From NCBI GenBank assembly GCA_035048485.1, contig CM068582.1, positions 32,367,596-32,431,595 of the forward strand: DNA of 64,000 nt, written 5' to 3'. Positions 34,801-43,929 of this stretch are shown here, in pieces (the first letter of the stretch is position 1; each line of letters begins with the position of its first letter). The stretch comes from Pteria penguin. Lineage: Eukaryota > Mollusca > Bivalvia > Pterioida > Pteriidae. The notes under the pieces were generated by a model. It was not told the origin of the DNA, searched no databases, and saw only the letters and a program-made list of their open reading frames with translations. The translations under genes and the position numbers were made by a program.

Positions 34801-37800
34801 GATAAATGTCACCCTATGGGAGCAAGTAGTTCATGTCAGATTTTCGAGTCACTGAGGAAAGCTTTGGTATGGATAACGTATAACAGATATAATGCTGCAG
34901 ATATATCACATATTTTAGATGACTTCTTCTTTATAGGTCCCCCAAATTCGAACAAATGTTTTGAAGATTTGGCAAGATTTATTTTTCTATGTAATCGCTT
35001 AGGGATTCCCATTAAAGAAAGTAAAACTGAAACACCAAGAACAGTAATTAAAATTTACGGTATTGAGGTAGATTCCACCAAGTTTATGTGTAGACTGCCC
35101 CTTGACAAAGTCGAGAAAATCAGTAAAAAATTGAATGAAACAAATTTACGGAAAAAGGTTAAGTTGAAGGAGCTACAAGCTCTTATTGGGTTACTGAATT
35201 TTGCATGATTGGTAGTCGTTCCAGGTAGGGCATTTTTGCGCCGTCTAATAGACTTAACATGTGGGGTTCAACAACCTTATCACTGGGTTCGCTTAAATAA
35301 TGAAGCTAGAGCAGACTTAACGATGTGGTCACATTTCATTGAAAAATTTAATGGAAAGTCCTTATTTTGCCAACCTCATGGGTCTCATCGGACATTTTGA
35401 CTTTGTATACAGATGCTTCGGGATCTATTGGCTTTGCAGCAATCCTTAAGTGTAACTGGTTTGCTTGTAAGTGGCCTGAACAGTTAATGCACTATCAAAT
35501 TGCAATTAAGGAACTCCTGCCAATTGTGTTGGCTTTAGAACTGTGGGGGGATAGGTTACAAAACCAAAAAAATCATGTTTAGATCAGATAATATGGCTGT
35601 AGTGCACATACTGAATAAGCAGACCTCAAAAGATAAAGTTCTGATGAAGTTAGTGAGACGTTTGGTGCTAGTGACCCTTCTATTCAGAGCAAGCCATATT
35701 TCTGGAAAATTAAAAATTGTTGCAGACCACCTTTCCCGTTTGAAATTTCAGGAGGCTTTCGCAGCAGCCCCAGACCTAAGTCAACTTCCAACAACTGTTC
35801 CGGACAAAATGTTGGTTATTTAAGCAGGGAGGCACAAGAGCTATTACACGATGCTCTATCAGATTCTTCAAAAAAGTTATATCTCCATAGCTGGAGCTTA
35901 TTCTTGGAATGGCAAGATAACACTCGTGAGTTTCCAGTAAATGTGGTCACATTAGGCAACTTCATAGCTCATTTGTTTGCAAATGGATATGCACCAAGCT
36001 CAATTTCATCCCATGTTTCGGCAATTGGGTACATACACAAGCTTCTTAATGTAGATGACCCTACACAGTACCTCCTAATAAAGTAAATGCTTAAAGGCTG
36101 TCATAACAGATCAAAAACAGTTGATTCCAGATTACCGATCACCATTGCCATCTTGAACAAAATTATCTTAAGTTTACATAATACAGTACAGACCCATATT
36201 CACAGAACTCTTCTGAAAGCAATATTTCTATTGGCCTTTAATGCATTTTTCAGACTTGGAGAAATAGTAATAAAACAAAAAGCATATACATACAGAGCCT
36301 TACAAAGGGAGGATGTCACATTTCAAAGTACGAATGGGATCCCAAGTCTTCAGTTGATTCTAAAACACTTTAAGAATAACAAAACAAATACTCCAATTAT
36401 TATTAACCTTATTGGGAGCGAAAATAAAGATATGTGCCCAGTGTTGGCCTTACAAAATTATTTGGGTAACTTCTCTCACCAATCAGGTCCTCTCTTCCAG
36501 TTCACTGGGGGCTCTCCTGTTACACATTCATTTGTTACTTCGCACCTAGACAAAGCAATCAAATTTATAGGCCTTGAGCCTACTCGCTATAAAGGACACA
36601 GTTTCCGAATTGGTGCAGCAACTCAAGCTGCCCTTATGGGTTACTGCGAAAGCTTCATTAAAAAATTAGGCAGGTGGAATTCAAATGCCTTCCGAAAATA
36701 TATTAGGATAGATGCTTTTGATTTTGCTTCATGATAAAGTGTCTGTGGTATGAGTTCAAATACGAGTCTGCTCATCTCAGATGTTGTAATTTTACTCCCT
36801 ATAAAATATCTGTGGTATAACTATGAGTTCAGATATGAGTCTGCTCATCTTAGATGCTGTGATTTTACTCCCGGTTTGTGGTATGACTATGAGTTCAGAT
36901 ATGAGTCTGCTCATCCTGTCTTGGTATTTTTAATTTCTTAATGTCGTTTCTACGTAAACAGTGTCTTGACTTTGGTATGAGTTCAGATACGAGTCTGCTC
37001 AGCATATCTTTTTTATGTCAAGATGACAGTATACTAATTATGTGGCTTGTCATTATTCATATTTTATACATGTATAGATATATCCATTAGCAGAGTGCTG
37101 TACAGATAAGAGTCTGCAGACCTCATGCTAAATGTTTATGTAATTTTGTAAACAATAACATTTGATAACCTAATTGAGCTTGCTGGCTTATTTTGATTAT
37201 ATATATATGTCACAATTTAGGGAAATGTGCTGTACAGATATGAGTCTGCAGACCTCATGTTTTATGAATATGGTGCATGATAATCACATATACCTTGAGC
37301 TTGCTGGCAACCTTAAATAATATATTTCCTGTTCAGATATGAGTCTGCGGATCATGATTTATATACATAAATTAGTTGCAACGTGTAAATAATCGTATGT
37401 GACGATTCATGACATCAGATGTGTTTACTGTAAAAAGAACAGTGGTTCAGCTAGCTTTTTTGTTTCCCATGACCAATTTGAGCTTTTACTGTATTGTAAT
37501 AGATGTATATATTGGAATTCCTGTCTCTACTACACTTAACTATTAACAAATCTGTTCAGCTATGACAATGCAGGTTAGGGTTTACAAATGTCATAACACT
37601 GGTACACTGGTACTTTAATTTACTACATGTAAGCTTTCATTTAGAATAGTCAAATGATATTTGCTGTAAAAATTTTATTTTATATTAGTTCAAGATTGAA
37701 TGTCTCTTAGAGTGACGTCAATTTCACTCTTCAAATTCTTTTAATTTGCTTCGTTCAATTTTATGGCCTTATGTAGATGCGACCTTTTCCCGCTGTTTGG

Positions 37801-40396
37801 GAATCTTTTAAGTTTGTATATTATACTTGTTTGTTGTATCTGGTGGGGAGATCCTACATTTACGTCATTTAGAATAAATGACATGTTTCACTCATATATC
37901 GGGGTATTTGTTTTTCTTTCTGCTTGGAAAACAGAGCTAAGAGACATTCAGTCGAAAGACAGATGTGTGTTTAACCCAAAATACATGTGTATGACATAAA
38001 ACCTTATTATTGTGAGATAATATCATTTAGGGCATCACATAGTATTGTTTCTACATGTAACTCAATATGCTAATTATGTTTATAATCTAAAGCCAATCAT
38101 ATTTCTCGATTTAAGTCACATGCCTTAATTAAATATGCATATTGTTTTCAACCAATCATAAGCTTCTACTTATCACGTGGCTAGTCACGCGTGCCTAATT
38201 AATTATGCACAGCGTCACTTCAGCTTTGTTTCCCAAACAATGAACAGCGATTATCTGCATTGTTAATTTAATTTGTTTCCCACCACCACCCCAACTTGAT
38301 GTTTTATTCAGTGTAATGTTCTTTTCCACCCTTATTAATATTTGGTGTAACAACAAGATATTATCTTAGGATAGGTATTGTAATGTTTGATGATTATAAA
38401 AAGATATGTGTGTATGGCCTTATGTAGATGCCACCTTTTCCCGCTGTTTGGGAATCTTTTAAGTTTGTATATTATACTTGTTTGTTGTATCTGGTGGGGA
38501 GATCCCACATTTACGTAATTTAGAATAAATGACATGTTTCACTCATATATTTGTTTTTCTTTCTACTTGGAAAACAGAGCTAAGAGACATTCAGTCAAAG
38601 GACAGATGTGTGTTTAACCCAAAATACATATGTATGACATAAAATTAATTTATCATAATCTATTCTATGCAGCATTTACCTCATCATGAGTTAATTTGTC
38701 ATATGTTTCCATATTTGGAATATTAGAGATACATTTTATTATCGATTAATACTGAAGTTACTGGTGCTATGCCAGTGTGGTACACAAAACAATATACAAC
38801 GTGAACATCCATTTACCATTTAAAACTGAACATCGGCCAGGGCCCAGTGCATCGGAATAATTCGCGTCTCCGTTTTAGTCTATGCACACCAGGTGAATGC
38901 TAATTTGATTATTGGTTAACGTCACTCAGCGATCACTTAATAAGTGTCTTGAATATACAAACTAAATACAATTTATTACTGTACAAATAATATGGAATGT
39001 AAATATAAATTGCACTTTAAAATCATTATAAGAGAACAAAATATCTAACTACATTAAATTTGTGTACCAGATGTGATACATAAATACACAATCGGGGAAC
39101 GTTTAATAAAGTACTAAAGTTTATCTTTATGCGAGGAATATTCTAAGAGTATAATTATATTTTACATAAAGTATATTTCATTTGAAAAATGAAGAGAATT
39201 TTTCATATAAATTACCGTGGATTTTAGTATTTCCATTCTCATCTTTGTATAACGAGACACATCCAAATGCGTTATGGCAGAACATAGATGCAGAGCAGTC
39301 ACATTTGTTTTTACAATCGTAACCGTAATGATTCTCTGGACAGGCTTGTGAACAGTTGATGCCGTAGAAGCCAACCAAGCAGTCTATTCAGTAGATGACA
39401 ATTTACAGACATGTGTGTAAGCATCATCACATATAGAATAAGTATACAAATATTTTTTTATAAAATTCAATTTTCATCCGGTTAAACACTTTTATTTGTG
39501 GTGTGGCATACATCTACATGTACCGGGTAGTCTGTGGTTGGTTAGTTGACTGGTGTTTAACGTTGATTTCAGTAATTTTTCAGTTAAAATTCGGAGGTAA
39601 CCAACCTCTGAAACATAAAGGTGCAATCCAGGAATTGAACCAGGATCATCTATATTGTAAACAAAATGCTTGCACCGAAATAGTCTGTGTGTGATAAGTG
39701 TTCACAACACACCAACACAAACAAAATACAAAGAGGAATAAACAGATGAAAAGAAATGATAAACAAACACGAATAAGACTCGTGTCTTTCCTTTTTATGC
39801 TACGAACCGAAAAAGTTAGATTTCATTTGCATGCCAATGTAAGACGTGACATGGGCATCTCATCGGAAAAACGAATATAGCATCAAAAAATGAAAGATAA
39901 ATGACCTTACAAATATCTGAGTCGACAGCTGGAATCGAACCTAGGTCCGCAGATATGAAGTCCAGTGCAACAACATTGGAACGAACACGTCCGTAGATCA
40001 CATTAAGCATCGTGTCATTCAATTGATAATTCTATATTTGGTATATCGAACCTAGGCCCGGAGATATGAATACCACTGAACCAACATGTCCCTAAACCAC
40101 AATTAAGGTAAATATATATATAGGATATTAATACATTTATCTTCATGTTAATACCGGTGTAGCTCAGTCGACAGCGACTACTTACTCATCCATATTTTGT
40201 TTTAAGGAGACAAAAACGAAAAAGACGGTCATCATACTAGTAAAATGATATTATGATTTTATGGATGCATGATCATTCTTATCTCACTGTCTCCAACTCC
40301 ATAAATCTAAATTTTAAATCGCTAAAAGCATAAAATGCAAATAAAATGTTCTTACCGTAACATTGTCCATTTAAAATAATATTGTAATTCTCATGT
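21348..40396 (-). CDS. Gene 2: paralogue of gene 1, first exon unresolved
   Basis: Exons, 5' to 3' on minus, are 40396-40356 (linker ending I-L-N-G-Q-C-Y), 39383-39216 (EGF-like), 23582-23435 (transmembrane), 22195-22158 (38-bp juxtamembrane) and 21610-21348 (tail). Phases match genes 1 and 3 at every junction. The 15.6-kb intron between the EGF and membrane exons holds the whole Ngaro-like element. The tail is only about 86 residues: after V-E-Y-L-E-P-C-S-L-K-K-N-I-V it stops, before the KST..EED and FYNSL region of the other copies. No certain signal exon was found. One option is read-through upstream of 40396 to an ATG at 40485, which gives a weakly hydrophobic start (MKVSCGFTSFLLCIYQ). 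Whether so large an intron is spliced is untested. Confidence 0.62.
21835..22120 (+). repeat. Dispersed repeat copy
   Basis: TTATGCCCCAGAACCGATAG, then CTGTCTGTCTGTTTG, then GACTTCATATTTGATCAT. Same family as 22760-23170 and 49080-50150. Confidence 0.55.
22158..22195 (-). CDS. Gene 2 38-bp juxtamembrane exon
   Basis: Between TTTAG and GTAAAT; encodes A-K-R-D-E-Y-L-P-S-T-V-R. Length and phase equal the gene 1 and gene 3 exons. Confidence 0.65.
22760..23170 (+). repeat. Dispersed repeat, two adjacent copies
   Basis: Two partial units, around 22770-22930 and 22940-23170, each with CTGTCTGT-like phrases, ACTTTAACC, TATTTGACATG and TTTCAAATGACACCAA. Lies in gene 2 intron between the transmembrane and juxtamembrane exons. 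Confidence 0.55.
23435..23582 (-). CDS. Gene 2 transmembrane exon
   Basis: A 148-bp exon, 10-11 codons longer at its 5' side than in the paralogues (K-D-A-S-Q-M-N-T-S-A-S before D-K-I-W-S). A long hydrophobic run follows W-Y-I-I-S-L and ends S-L-R-K-R. Acceptor CTTAAAG, donor GTAAGT. Confidence 0.78.
24142..24426 (+). repeat. Split direct repeat A1
   Basis: About 285 bp, near-identical to A2 at 37995-38275 (e.g. TAGTCACGCGTGCCTAATTA in both). Starts at CATAAAA. Confidence 0.85.
24610..25224 (+). pseudogene. SGNH (GDSL-type) hydrolase relic
   Basis: Three family blocks are visible over shifting frames: the nucleophile block L-I-G-H-S-Y-I near 24625, block III V-L-Q-I-G-G near 24820, and the acid/His block P-D-G-V-H-L near 25100-25118. 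The last intact frame, 24817-25221, ends with W-R-S-L-R-N-A-V-L-F-A. Such SGNH domains are known from some Ngaro-type and CR1 elements. Here it stands at the 5' end of the YR element. At least two stops and a frameshift break it. Confidence 0.55.
25731..25877. repeat. (CT)n microsatellite, interrupted
   Basis: CT/CTCTCTCA runs split by a unique segment at about 25810-25843. Confidence 0.9.
26232..26251. repeat. Poly-G run of 20
   Basis: Twenty consecutive G. Similar runs occur at 6943-6955, 12498-12517, 19382-19394 and 28751-28762. Confidence 0.9.
26440..26960. repeat. Direct repeat, left copy
   Basis: About 500 bp repeated at 27840-28295 (shared phrases CGAGAAAATCATGCTGGAAG, CAATCACGGCT). 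The two copies differ mainly in homopolymer length and single-base gains and losses. Confidence 0.8.
27840..28295. repeat. Direct repeat, right copy
   Basis: Partner of 26440-26960. The intervening 880 bp is AT-rich and without recognisable coding. Confidence 0.8.
28612..28925 (+). repeat. Divergent copies of the 110-bp hairpin repeat
   Basis: About 2.8 units of the repeat found cleanly at 32051-32600, with many single-base insertions and a poly-G insertion. Confidence 0.75.
29390..31160 (-). pseudogene. Frame-broken ORF with PHD-finger-like end
   Basis: The minus-strand open frame 31160-30837 (about 107 codons, charged, ends K-F-R-K) has no known domain. Further downstream on minus, 29608-29396 over shifting frames gives V-C-V-C-N-K-F-T-P-D-E, then W-V-Q-C-D-I-C-G-H, then R-K-G-D-E-F-R-C-Q-H-C, which is the Cys/His and Trp pattern of a PHD finger. 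Frame changes every 50-100 bases prevent a clean reading. A CR1-type or other ORF1 is possible, because those can carry PHD and esterase domains. It is opposite in strand to the surrounding element, so a nested insertion is likely. Confidence 0.35.
31200..32045. other. Internal YR-element DNA without recognisable coding
   Basis: AT-rich with long T runs around 31390-31430. No motif recognised. Confidence 0.4.
32051..32600 (+). repeat. 110-bp tandem repeat, five units, with conserved hairpins
   Basis: Units start at 32051, 32161, 32271, 32381 and 32491. Each holds GGTTCT-(7 nt)-AGAACC, a 6-bp stem, and TCTC-GTGT-GAGA or a variant. Degenerate units continue to about 32735 (AATTCT-CAAGTGT-AGAATT at 32714-32732), and related small hairpins reach about 32940 (CTCTC-AGGT-GAGAG at 32922-32935). 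It lies just upstream of gag. Confidence 0.9.
33264..34300 (+). pseudogene. gag of the Ngaro-like element
   Basis: ATG at 33264 opens a basic N-terminus (M-P-R-K-G, K-K-R-R-R) and an acidic Ser/Thr-rich region to a TAG at 33639. The protein continues as D-D-D-I-P-L-G-A-T-V-P-L-K, shifts frame near 33700, and has another stop near 33745. The frame 33803-34297 then carries W-T-D-A-F-L-V-Y-M, L-A-W-R-T-Y-D, W-Q-K-P-I and a Cys/His finger (C-F-I-Y-N-K-G, C-K-F-Y-P-C, H-L-C-S-H-C-K-G-K-H). That arrangement is typical of gag in YR retroelements. Confidence 0.72.
34290..35825 (+). pseudogene. Reverse transcriptase and RNase H of the Ngaro-like element
   Basis: The RT frame 34465-35208 includes G-I-V-P-K-S-E-K-G-K-F-R, A-K-S-D-I-E-D-A-F-R-I, H-P-M-G-A-S-S-S-C and the catalytic H-I-L-D-D-F-F. 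LDDF in place of YxDD is usual in DIRS/Ngaro RTs. A TGA at 35206 interrupts the frame. The RNase H part follows after a frameshift (L-Y-T-D-A-S-G-S-I-G-F near 35402, E-L-L-P-I-V, R-S-D-N-M-A-V near 35580, D-H-L-S-R near 35730). Confidence 0.8.
35816..36734 (+). pseudogene. Tyrosine recombinase of the Ngaro-like element
   Basis: N-terminal SAM-like part L-Y-L-H-S-W-S-L-F-L-E-W to S-S-H-V-S-A-I-G-Y, one TAA at 36084, then the catalytic domain 36087-36734. Catalytic landmarks are Arg in F-F-R-L-G-E, H-S-F-R-I-G-A-A-T (His-x-x-Arg), L-G-R-W, and Tyr in F-R-K-Y-I-R. These are the R..HxxR..(H/W)..Y residues of the family. With one stop it is nearly intact. Confidence 0.82.
36745..37350 (+). repeat. 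3' array of seven CAGATAYGAGTCTGC motifs
   Basis: Six copies start at 36830, 36896, 36984, 37103, 37235 and 37334, and a variant lies near 36758. CAGA..TCTG can pair, and flanking bases give alternative ATGAG..CTCAT pairing. Spacing is irregular (66-132 bp). It lies between the recombinase gene and B1. Confidence 0.85.
37762..38001 (+). repeat. Split direct repeat B1
   Basis: About 240 bp, near-identical to B2 at 38413-38644 (e.g. CCCGCTGTTTGGGAATCTTT). It runs straight into A2, overlapping at CATAAAA. Confidence 0.85.
37995..38275 (+). repeat. Split direct repeat A2
   Basis: Second copy of A1. The B1/A2 junction would correspond to the closed ends of a circular intermediate. Confidence 0.85.
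38413..38644 (+). repeat. Split direct repeat B2
   Basis: Second copy of B1, ending at CATAAAA, the right end of the element. It is separated from A2 by about 137 bp of unrelated sequence. Confidence 0.85.
38650..39210. other. Gene 2 intron flank, featureless
   Basis: AT-rich DNA between the YR element and the EGF exon. Nothing recognised. Confidence 0.4.
39216..39383 (-). CDS. Gene 2 EGF-like exon
   Basis: A 168-bp exon; acceptor GAATAG, donor GTAATT. It encodes C-L-V-G-F-Y-G-I-N-C, then C-P-E-N-H-Y-G-Y-D-C and a closing M-F-C-H-N-A-F-G-C, with eight cysteines in the spacing seen in genes 1 and 3. Confidence 0.82.
39510..39695 (-). repeat. SINE-like repeat, family 2
   Basis: On minus, GGTTCAATTCC lies at about 39640-39650 and the other end reads AACGTTAAACACCAGTC. 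This tRNA-headed type is common in molluscan DNA. Confidence 0.45.
39895..40175. repeat. Cluster of tRNA-like SINE pieces
   Basis: Minus-strand B boxes GGTTCGATTCC near 39932-39942 and GGTTCGATA near 40045. A plus-strand A-box-like GTAGCTCAGTCGACAGC is at about 40158. None folds as a whole tRNA by eye. Confidence 0.45.
40356..40396 (-). CDS. Gene 2 linker exon ending NGQCY
   Basis: A 41-bp exon between TTTCAG and GTAAGA encoding H-E-N-Y-N-I-I-L-N-G-Q-C-Y. It has the same phase and the same N-G-x-C-Y end as genes 1 and 3. The frame is also open upstream through the acceptor to an ATG at 40485. Confidence 0.62.
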
Positions 40397-40534
40397 CTGA
40401 AAGAAAACAGTTCATAAATATGAGCACATTTTATTATTTGATATATACATAAAAGAAAAGAAGTAAATCCGCAAGAAACTTTCAATACGTAAGTGCCGTT
40501 GTTTATGTAGCATCTAAAATAACTGCTACTAATG

Positions 40535-40620
40535 ATGAAAGCTGGTGTAGTTAAATAGGTTGGGTGCTTGACTAGAAACCGAGAGGTCCAATGTTTGTTC
40601 CTTTGTTAAACACCTCTTTC
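40535..40620 (+). repeat. tRNA-headed SINE fragment
   Basis: GCTGGTGTAGTTAAATAGG at the head and GAGAGGTCCAATGTTTG as a worn B box. Confidence 0.35.
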
Positions 40621-41003
40621 GAATATGACAATAAAGACCAAAGTCTCTTATAAAAGCAGCAAATCGAACACATTCTTCACTGAATCTAACTGGCCCACTG
40701 TATGGCTCTGTAAGAGGTATGATTCAGATGAAAAGCTTTCAACATGTTAGTGTAATAATTTCGGTATAACGTAAAGCAGGAATTAAATAAATAATGATTA
40801 AGAAAAAAGACTAAAAGAGAGAAAGTAATTGTTTTTCTTATAATCTTTGCAGGAATCTCACCATGAATCATCATGTGATATACAATGACAGTTTCACGAT
40901 TACCGTTGCTTTACTAGGAAATACGGCATTGTGATATCCTGTTCCAAATTACAAACCCAAACATCTCGAATTTCCTTTTGTGAAAATTTGGGAAATCTTT
41001 TTT

Positions 41004-41425
41004 AATACGAAAGTAACTGGTGTCACATGACTATGGCACTAACAACAGTGTACCGCAGTGGGCATTCACGGATCCCTGAAATTCAGAGCTGAGACCAGGT
41101 GTCCAGAAGTAGTGAGCGTCTCCTGTTTGGCTAGCCACACCCGCCGTGAATGCCCTATGATACAGACGAAACATATAACTCAGCACTGTATATAAACATG
41201 AATGTGAACAAACACTGTGTAGAAAGTGTCACAGCCATATAACATCAGGAAAAAGGGTTAAATAACACTTAAGTCAAAACCTCCGCGGGGGAACGTTTTT
41301 ACGAGCTCCATACTGCAAAGGGGATAAGTGTGATGTTCATGCAAAATACGAAAGTAACTGGTGTCACATGACTATGCCAGTAACAACAATGTACCATCCA
41401 TGGATCCCTGAAATTCAGAGGCGAG
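41004..41425. repeat. Direct repeat pair and element-end relic
   Basis: 41004-41097 and 41345-41425 share AAAGTAACTGGTGTCACATG and GGATCCCTGAAATTCAGAG. The first continues into GAGACCAGGTGTCC, the inverted form of the Penelope-like tail at 15930. Confidence 0.65.
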
Positions 41426-41439
41426 ACCTGTATAAACAG

Positions 41440-43200
41440 AAACATGTATAACGAATATAACGTATGAAGAACTACATAGAAATATTTCAAGCGCTTAGTG
41501 CTTTTCAATGTTTTAAACATTAGTCATGCAATGTTGGTTTTACCATTCAAATAATACAAAAATATATTCGGCAGAACAGAACGATTGAATCTACATTTGA
41601 GAAAATATAAGCACATAAGTAAAACAATCCCTATACTCTTAACCATCTTAAATATGAACAGTAGATAAGAACACTTATAACTCTGTGTTCAGAAAATGTC
41701 AAACCTGAGAGATGCTATGCATTCATCAAATATTGGCGGATCTAGACATTGAATTGCATCATTCGGTCCAGGAGTTGCAGCAAAAAATGGTCGAAAACGA
41801 CGTTGTAAAATTTTCCGATCAATGCTTTATGATGCCATAGTCAGATCAGGTGGAAAAATCCTCTTTAACCACATTATTTGTTTGTTTCAAGAACAAGAGG
41901 AAAATATTATATTTAATGGAAAATTCAAAGGATTGGATCTCAGATTAATTACTTCTTAAAACATTTAAGAATGTGATATATGAATATCTTTCCATTTTTA
42001 TATTATTCGAATTCGCTCTTACTAACCCAGCACACTTTTCAGCCGGAAGCATATATCAAGAAAATAAATGTTAAAACAGGCTTATTCTATCAAAAGGAAG
42101 GCGATATAAAGATAAAAATGTTAAATACTTCATATTCTTGCCAAGTGGTAATTATTTGCAGTATAAGGATGGATTTTACGGAGTCTGTACATTGACATGG
42201 TTGAATTCATTTGTCCATGTCCATGTGGCTCGCTATTTGTGAATAGAGTGTTCAGTCTCTATTCCTACATTTACATTGACGCCAAAGACTCATTAAACAT
42301 TAAACACCGACAGTGTACCTCTCTCATGCATTGTAATACCTTTAAATGGTTCTTAAATATTTCTACAAATAATTTGGGGGTTTCCAGTTCGTTCCAGTAT
42401 TGAGTATCACTGAAGAGACATAATTTTTCGAAAGTCTTATATTGTACAATAGATTTACACTAGCATATGTAATTGTATTTATGCAGTCCTACTTTACATT
42501 AATTATTACTCTAAATGTGTTTACCATATCCTGGAGACTTAATAAGTTTACATTGTTACATTCTAACTAAATCTTTGATAACGTTAAATACAAAGTGAAT
42601 ATTATCAATTTTTATCTATGATACTGCGATTTATTGCACATGCCTATGATTGAAAGGTGTATTATGATAAGAATATATGAAAATCATTACTGATTTTACA
42701 AGGAGCAATTGAGCACTCGAAACACACTTTGTATAATAAGGCAAATGTTTAGCACGTCTATACAAAAACTTAATAATGATTACTACATGTATTTATCGAA
42801 GTAATGGTCACTTTTCATCAGGGTTCTTCTGTTATTACGCGTATTTTGTATTGCATCATTAAACTGTTCAAATTTTTATCTAGTTTATTGTATTTAGTTG
42901 AAGTAAAGTAAAAAGCATTCGTTGCAATGTCCACAAGTTACGGTTTATTGAATATGTTTGGATTATTTTCACAATAAGTTATCTCATGAAGACGAGAAGA
43001 AGTTTTTAAAAACACGTTATTGTTGATAGGAGTATAAAATTTATGAATACAATTTTTATTCAAATTTTATAGAATATACCTGTAGCTCCCTTATATTATT
43101 TGTTCGAACCTTTATAAGTCTCTCGCTTCAGGTCGAGTAATGCCCTTATTATTGCTCTCACTCGCTCCAGTCAAAACACATCATATCCCTTATCACGCTA
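41440..43200. other. Intergenic, mostly featureless
   Basis: A Penelope-type end relic lies at about 42390-42435 (GTATCACTGAAGAGACATAA). No genes seen. The missing first exon of gene 2 could be hidden anywhere above 40.4 kb. Confidence 0.4.
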
Positions 43201-43229
43201 CACCCTAAGTTAGCATATGTACATTGGAA

Positions 43230-43733
43230 TCAAGGATAATATATCCTCTCTCCACATAATATATCCTCTCTCCACATAATATATCCTTTCTCCACATAAT
43301 ATATCCTCTCTCCACATAATATATCCTCTCTACACATAATACATAATATATCCTCTCTCCACATAATATATCCTTTCTCCACATAATATACCTTCTCTCC
43401 ACATAATATATCCTCTCTCCACATAATATATCCTTTCTCCACATAATACATAATATATCCTCTCTCCACATAATATATCCTCTCTCCACATAATATATCC
43501 TTTCTCCACATAATATATCCTCTCTCCACATAATACATAATATATCCTCTCTCCACATAATATATCCTTTCTCCATATAATATATCCTCTCTCCACATAA
43601 TATATCCTCTCTCCACATAATACATAATATATCCTCTCTCCACATAATATATCCTCTCTCCACATAATACATAATATATCCTCTCTCCACATAATATATC
43701 CTCTCTCCACATAATATATCCTCTCTCCACATA
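43230..43733. repeat. 20-bp tandem repeat, about 23 units
   Basis: The unit CATAATATATCCTCTCTCCA alternates with occasional 27-bp forms carrying an extra CATAATA. On minus all three frames stay open for 440-580 bp because 20 is not a multiple of 3 and the unit has no stop. I do not consider it coding. Confidence 0.92.
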
Positions 43734-43735
43734 AT

Positions 43736-43925
43736 CCGTTGTGGCTCAGTGGATGAGGTACTCGGCTCATAACCGATGAAACAGTACAAACCGAGGTCCT
43801 ACGTCACGCTAGGCGTGGTACGTAAAAGATCCCTCACTTATTCCGTTGCATCTATTGCCAATGTATAAATTTCTATGCAAAGGCATCAGACAGATGTCGT
43901 CACCATATACGTAATCCTGTCTCCA
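43736..43925 (+). repeat. tRNA-derived SINE, family 1
   Basis: Head CCGTTGTGGCTCAGTGGATG, then the core in plus orientation (GATCCCTCACTTATTCCG, GCATCAGACAGATG). It abuts the 20-bp tandem repeat. Confidence 0.68.
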
Positions 43926-43929
43926 CACA

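Larger units (their letters stand above)
24142..38644 (+). mobile_element. Ngaro-like tyrosine-recombinase retrotransposon, 14.5 kb
   Basis: Bounded by split direct repeats in the order A1 (24142-24426), internal part, B1 (37762-38001), A2 (37995-38275), B2 (38413-38644). The heptamer CATAAAA is present at the left end, at the B1/A2 junction and at the right end, as expected if a tyrosine recombinase inserted a circular intermediate. Inside are an SGNH-hydrolase relic, gag with a Cys/His finger, RT/RNase H and tyrosine recombinase, in the plus direction. Coding parts have only a few stops and frameshifts from gag onward, so it is fairly recent but dead. It lies in the gene 2 intron between the EGF and membrane exons, antisense to the gene. 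The 26-31.5-kb part may include nested insertions. Confidence 0.72.

Noticed and set aside
37763..37999. 78-codon plus-strand frame
   Set aside because: Falls entirely in the B1 direct repeat and the matching frame is not kept in B2.
43205..43789. Three overlapping minus-strand frames of 146-194 codons
   Set aside because: They are the direct translation of a 20-bp tandem repeat, open in all phases. No domain and no natural start.
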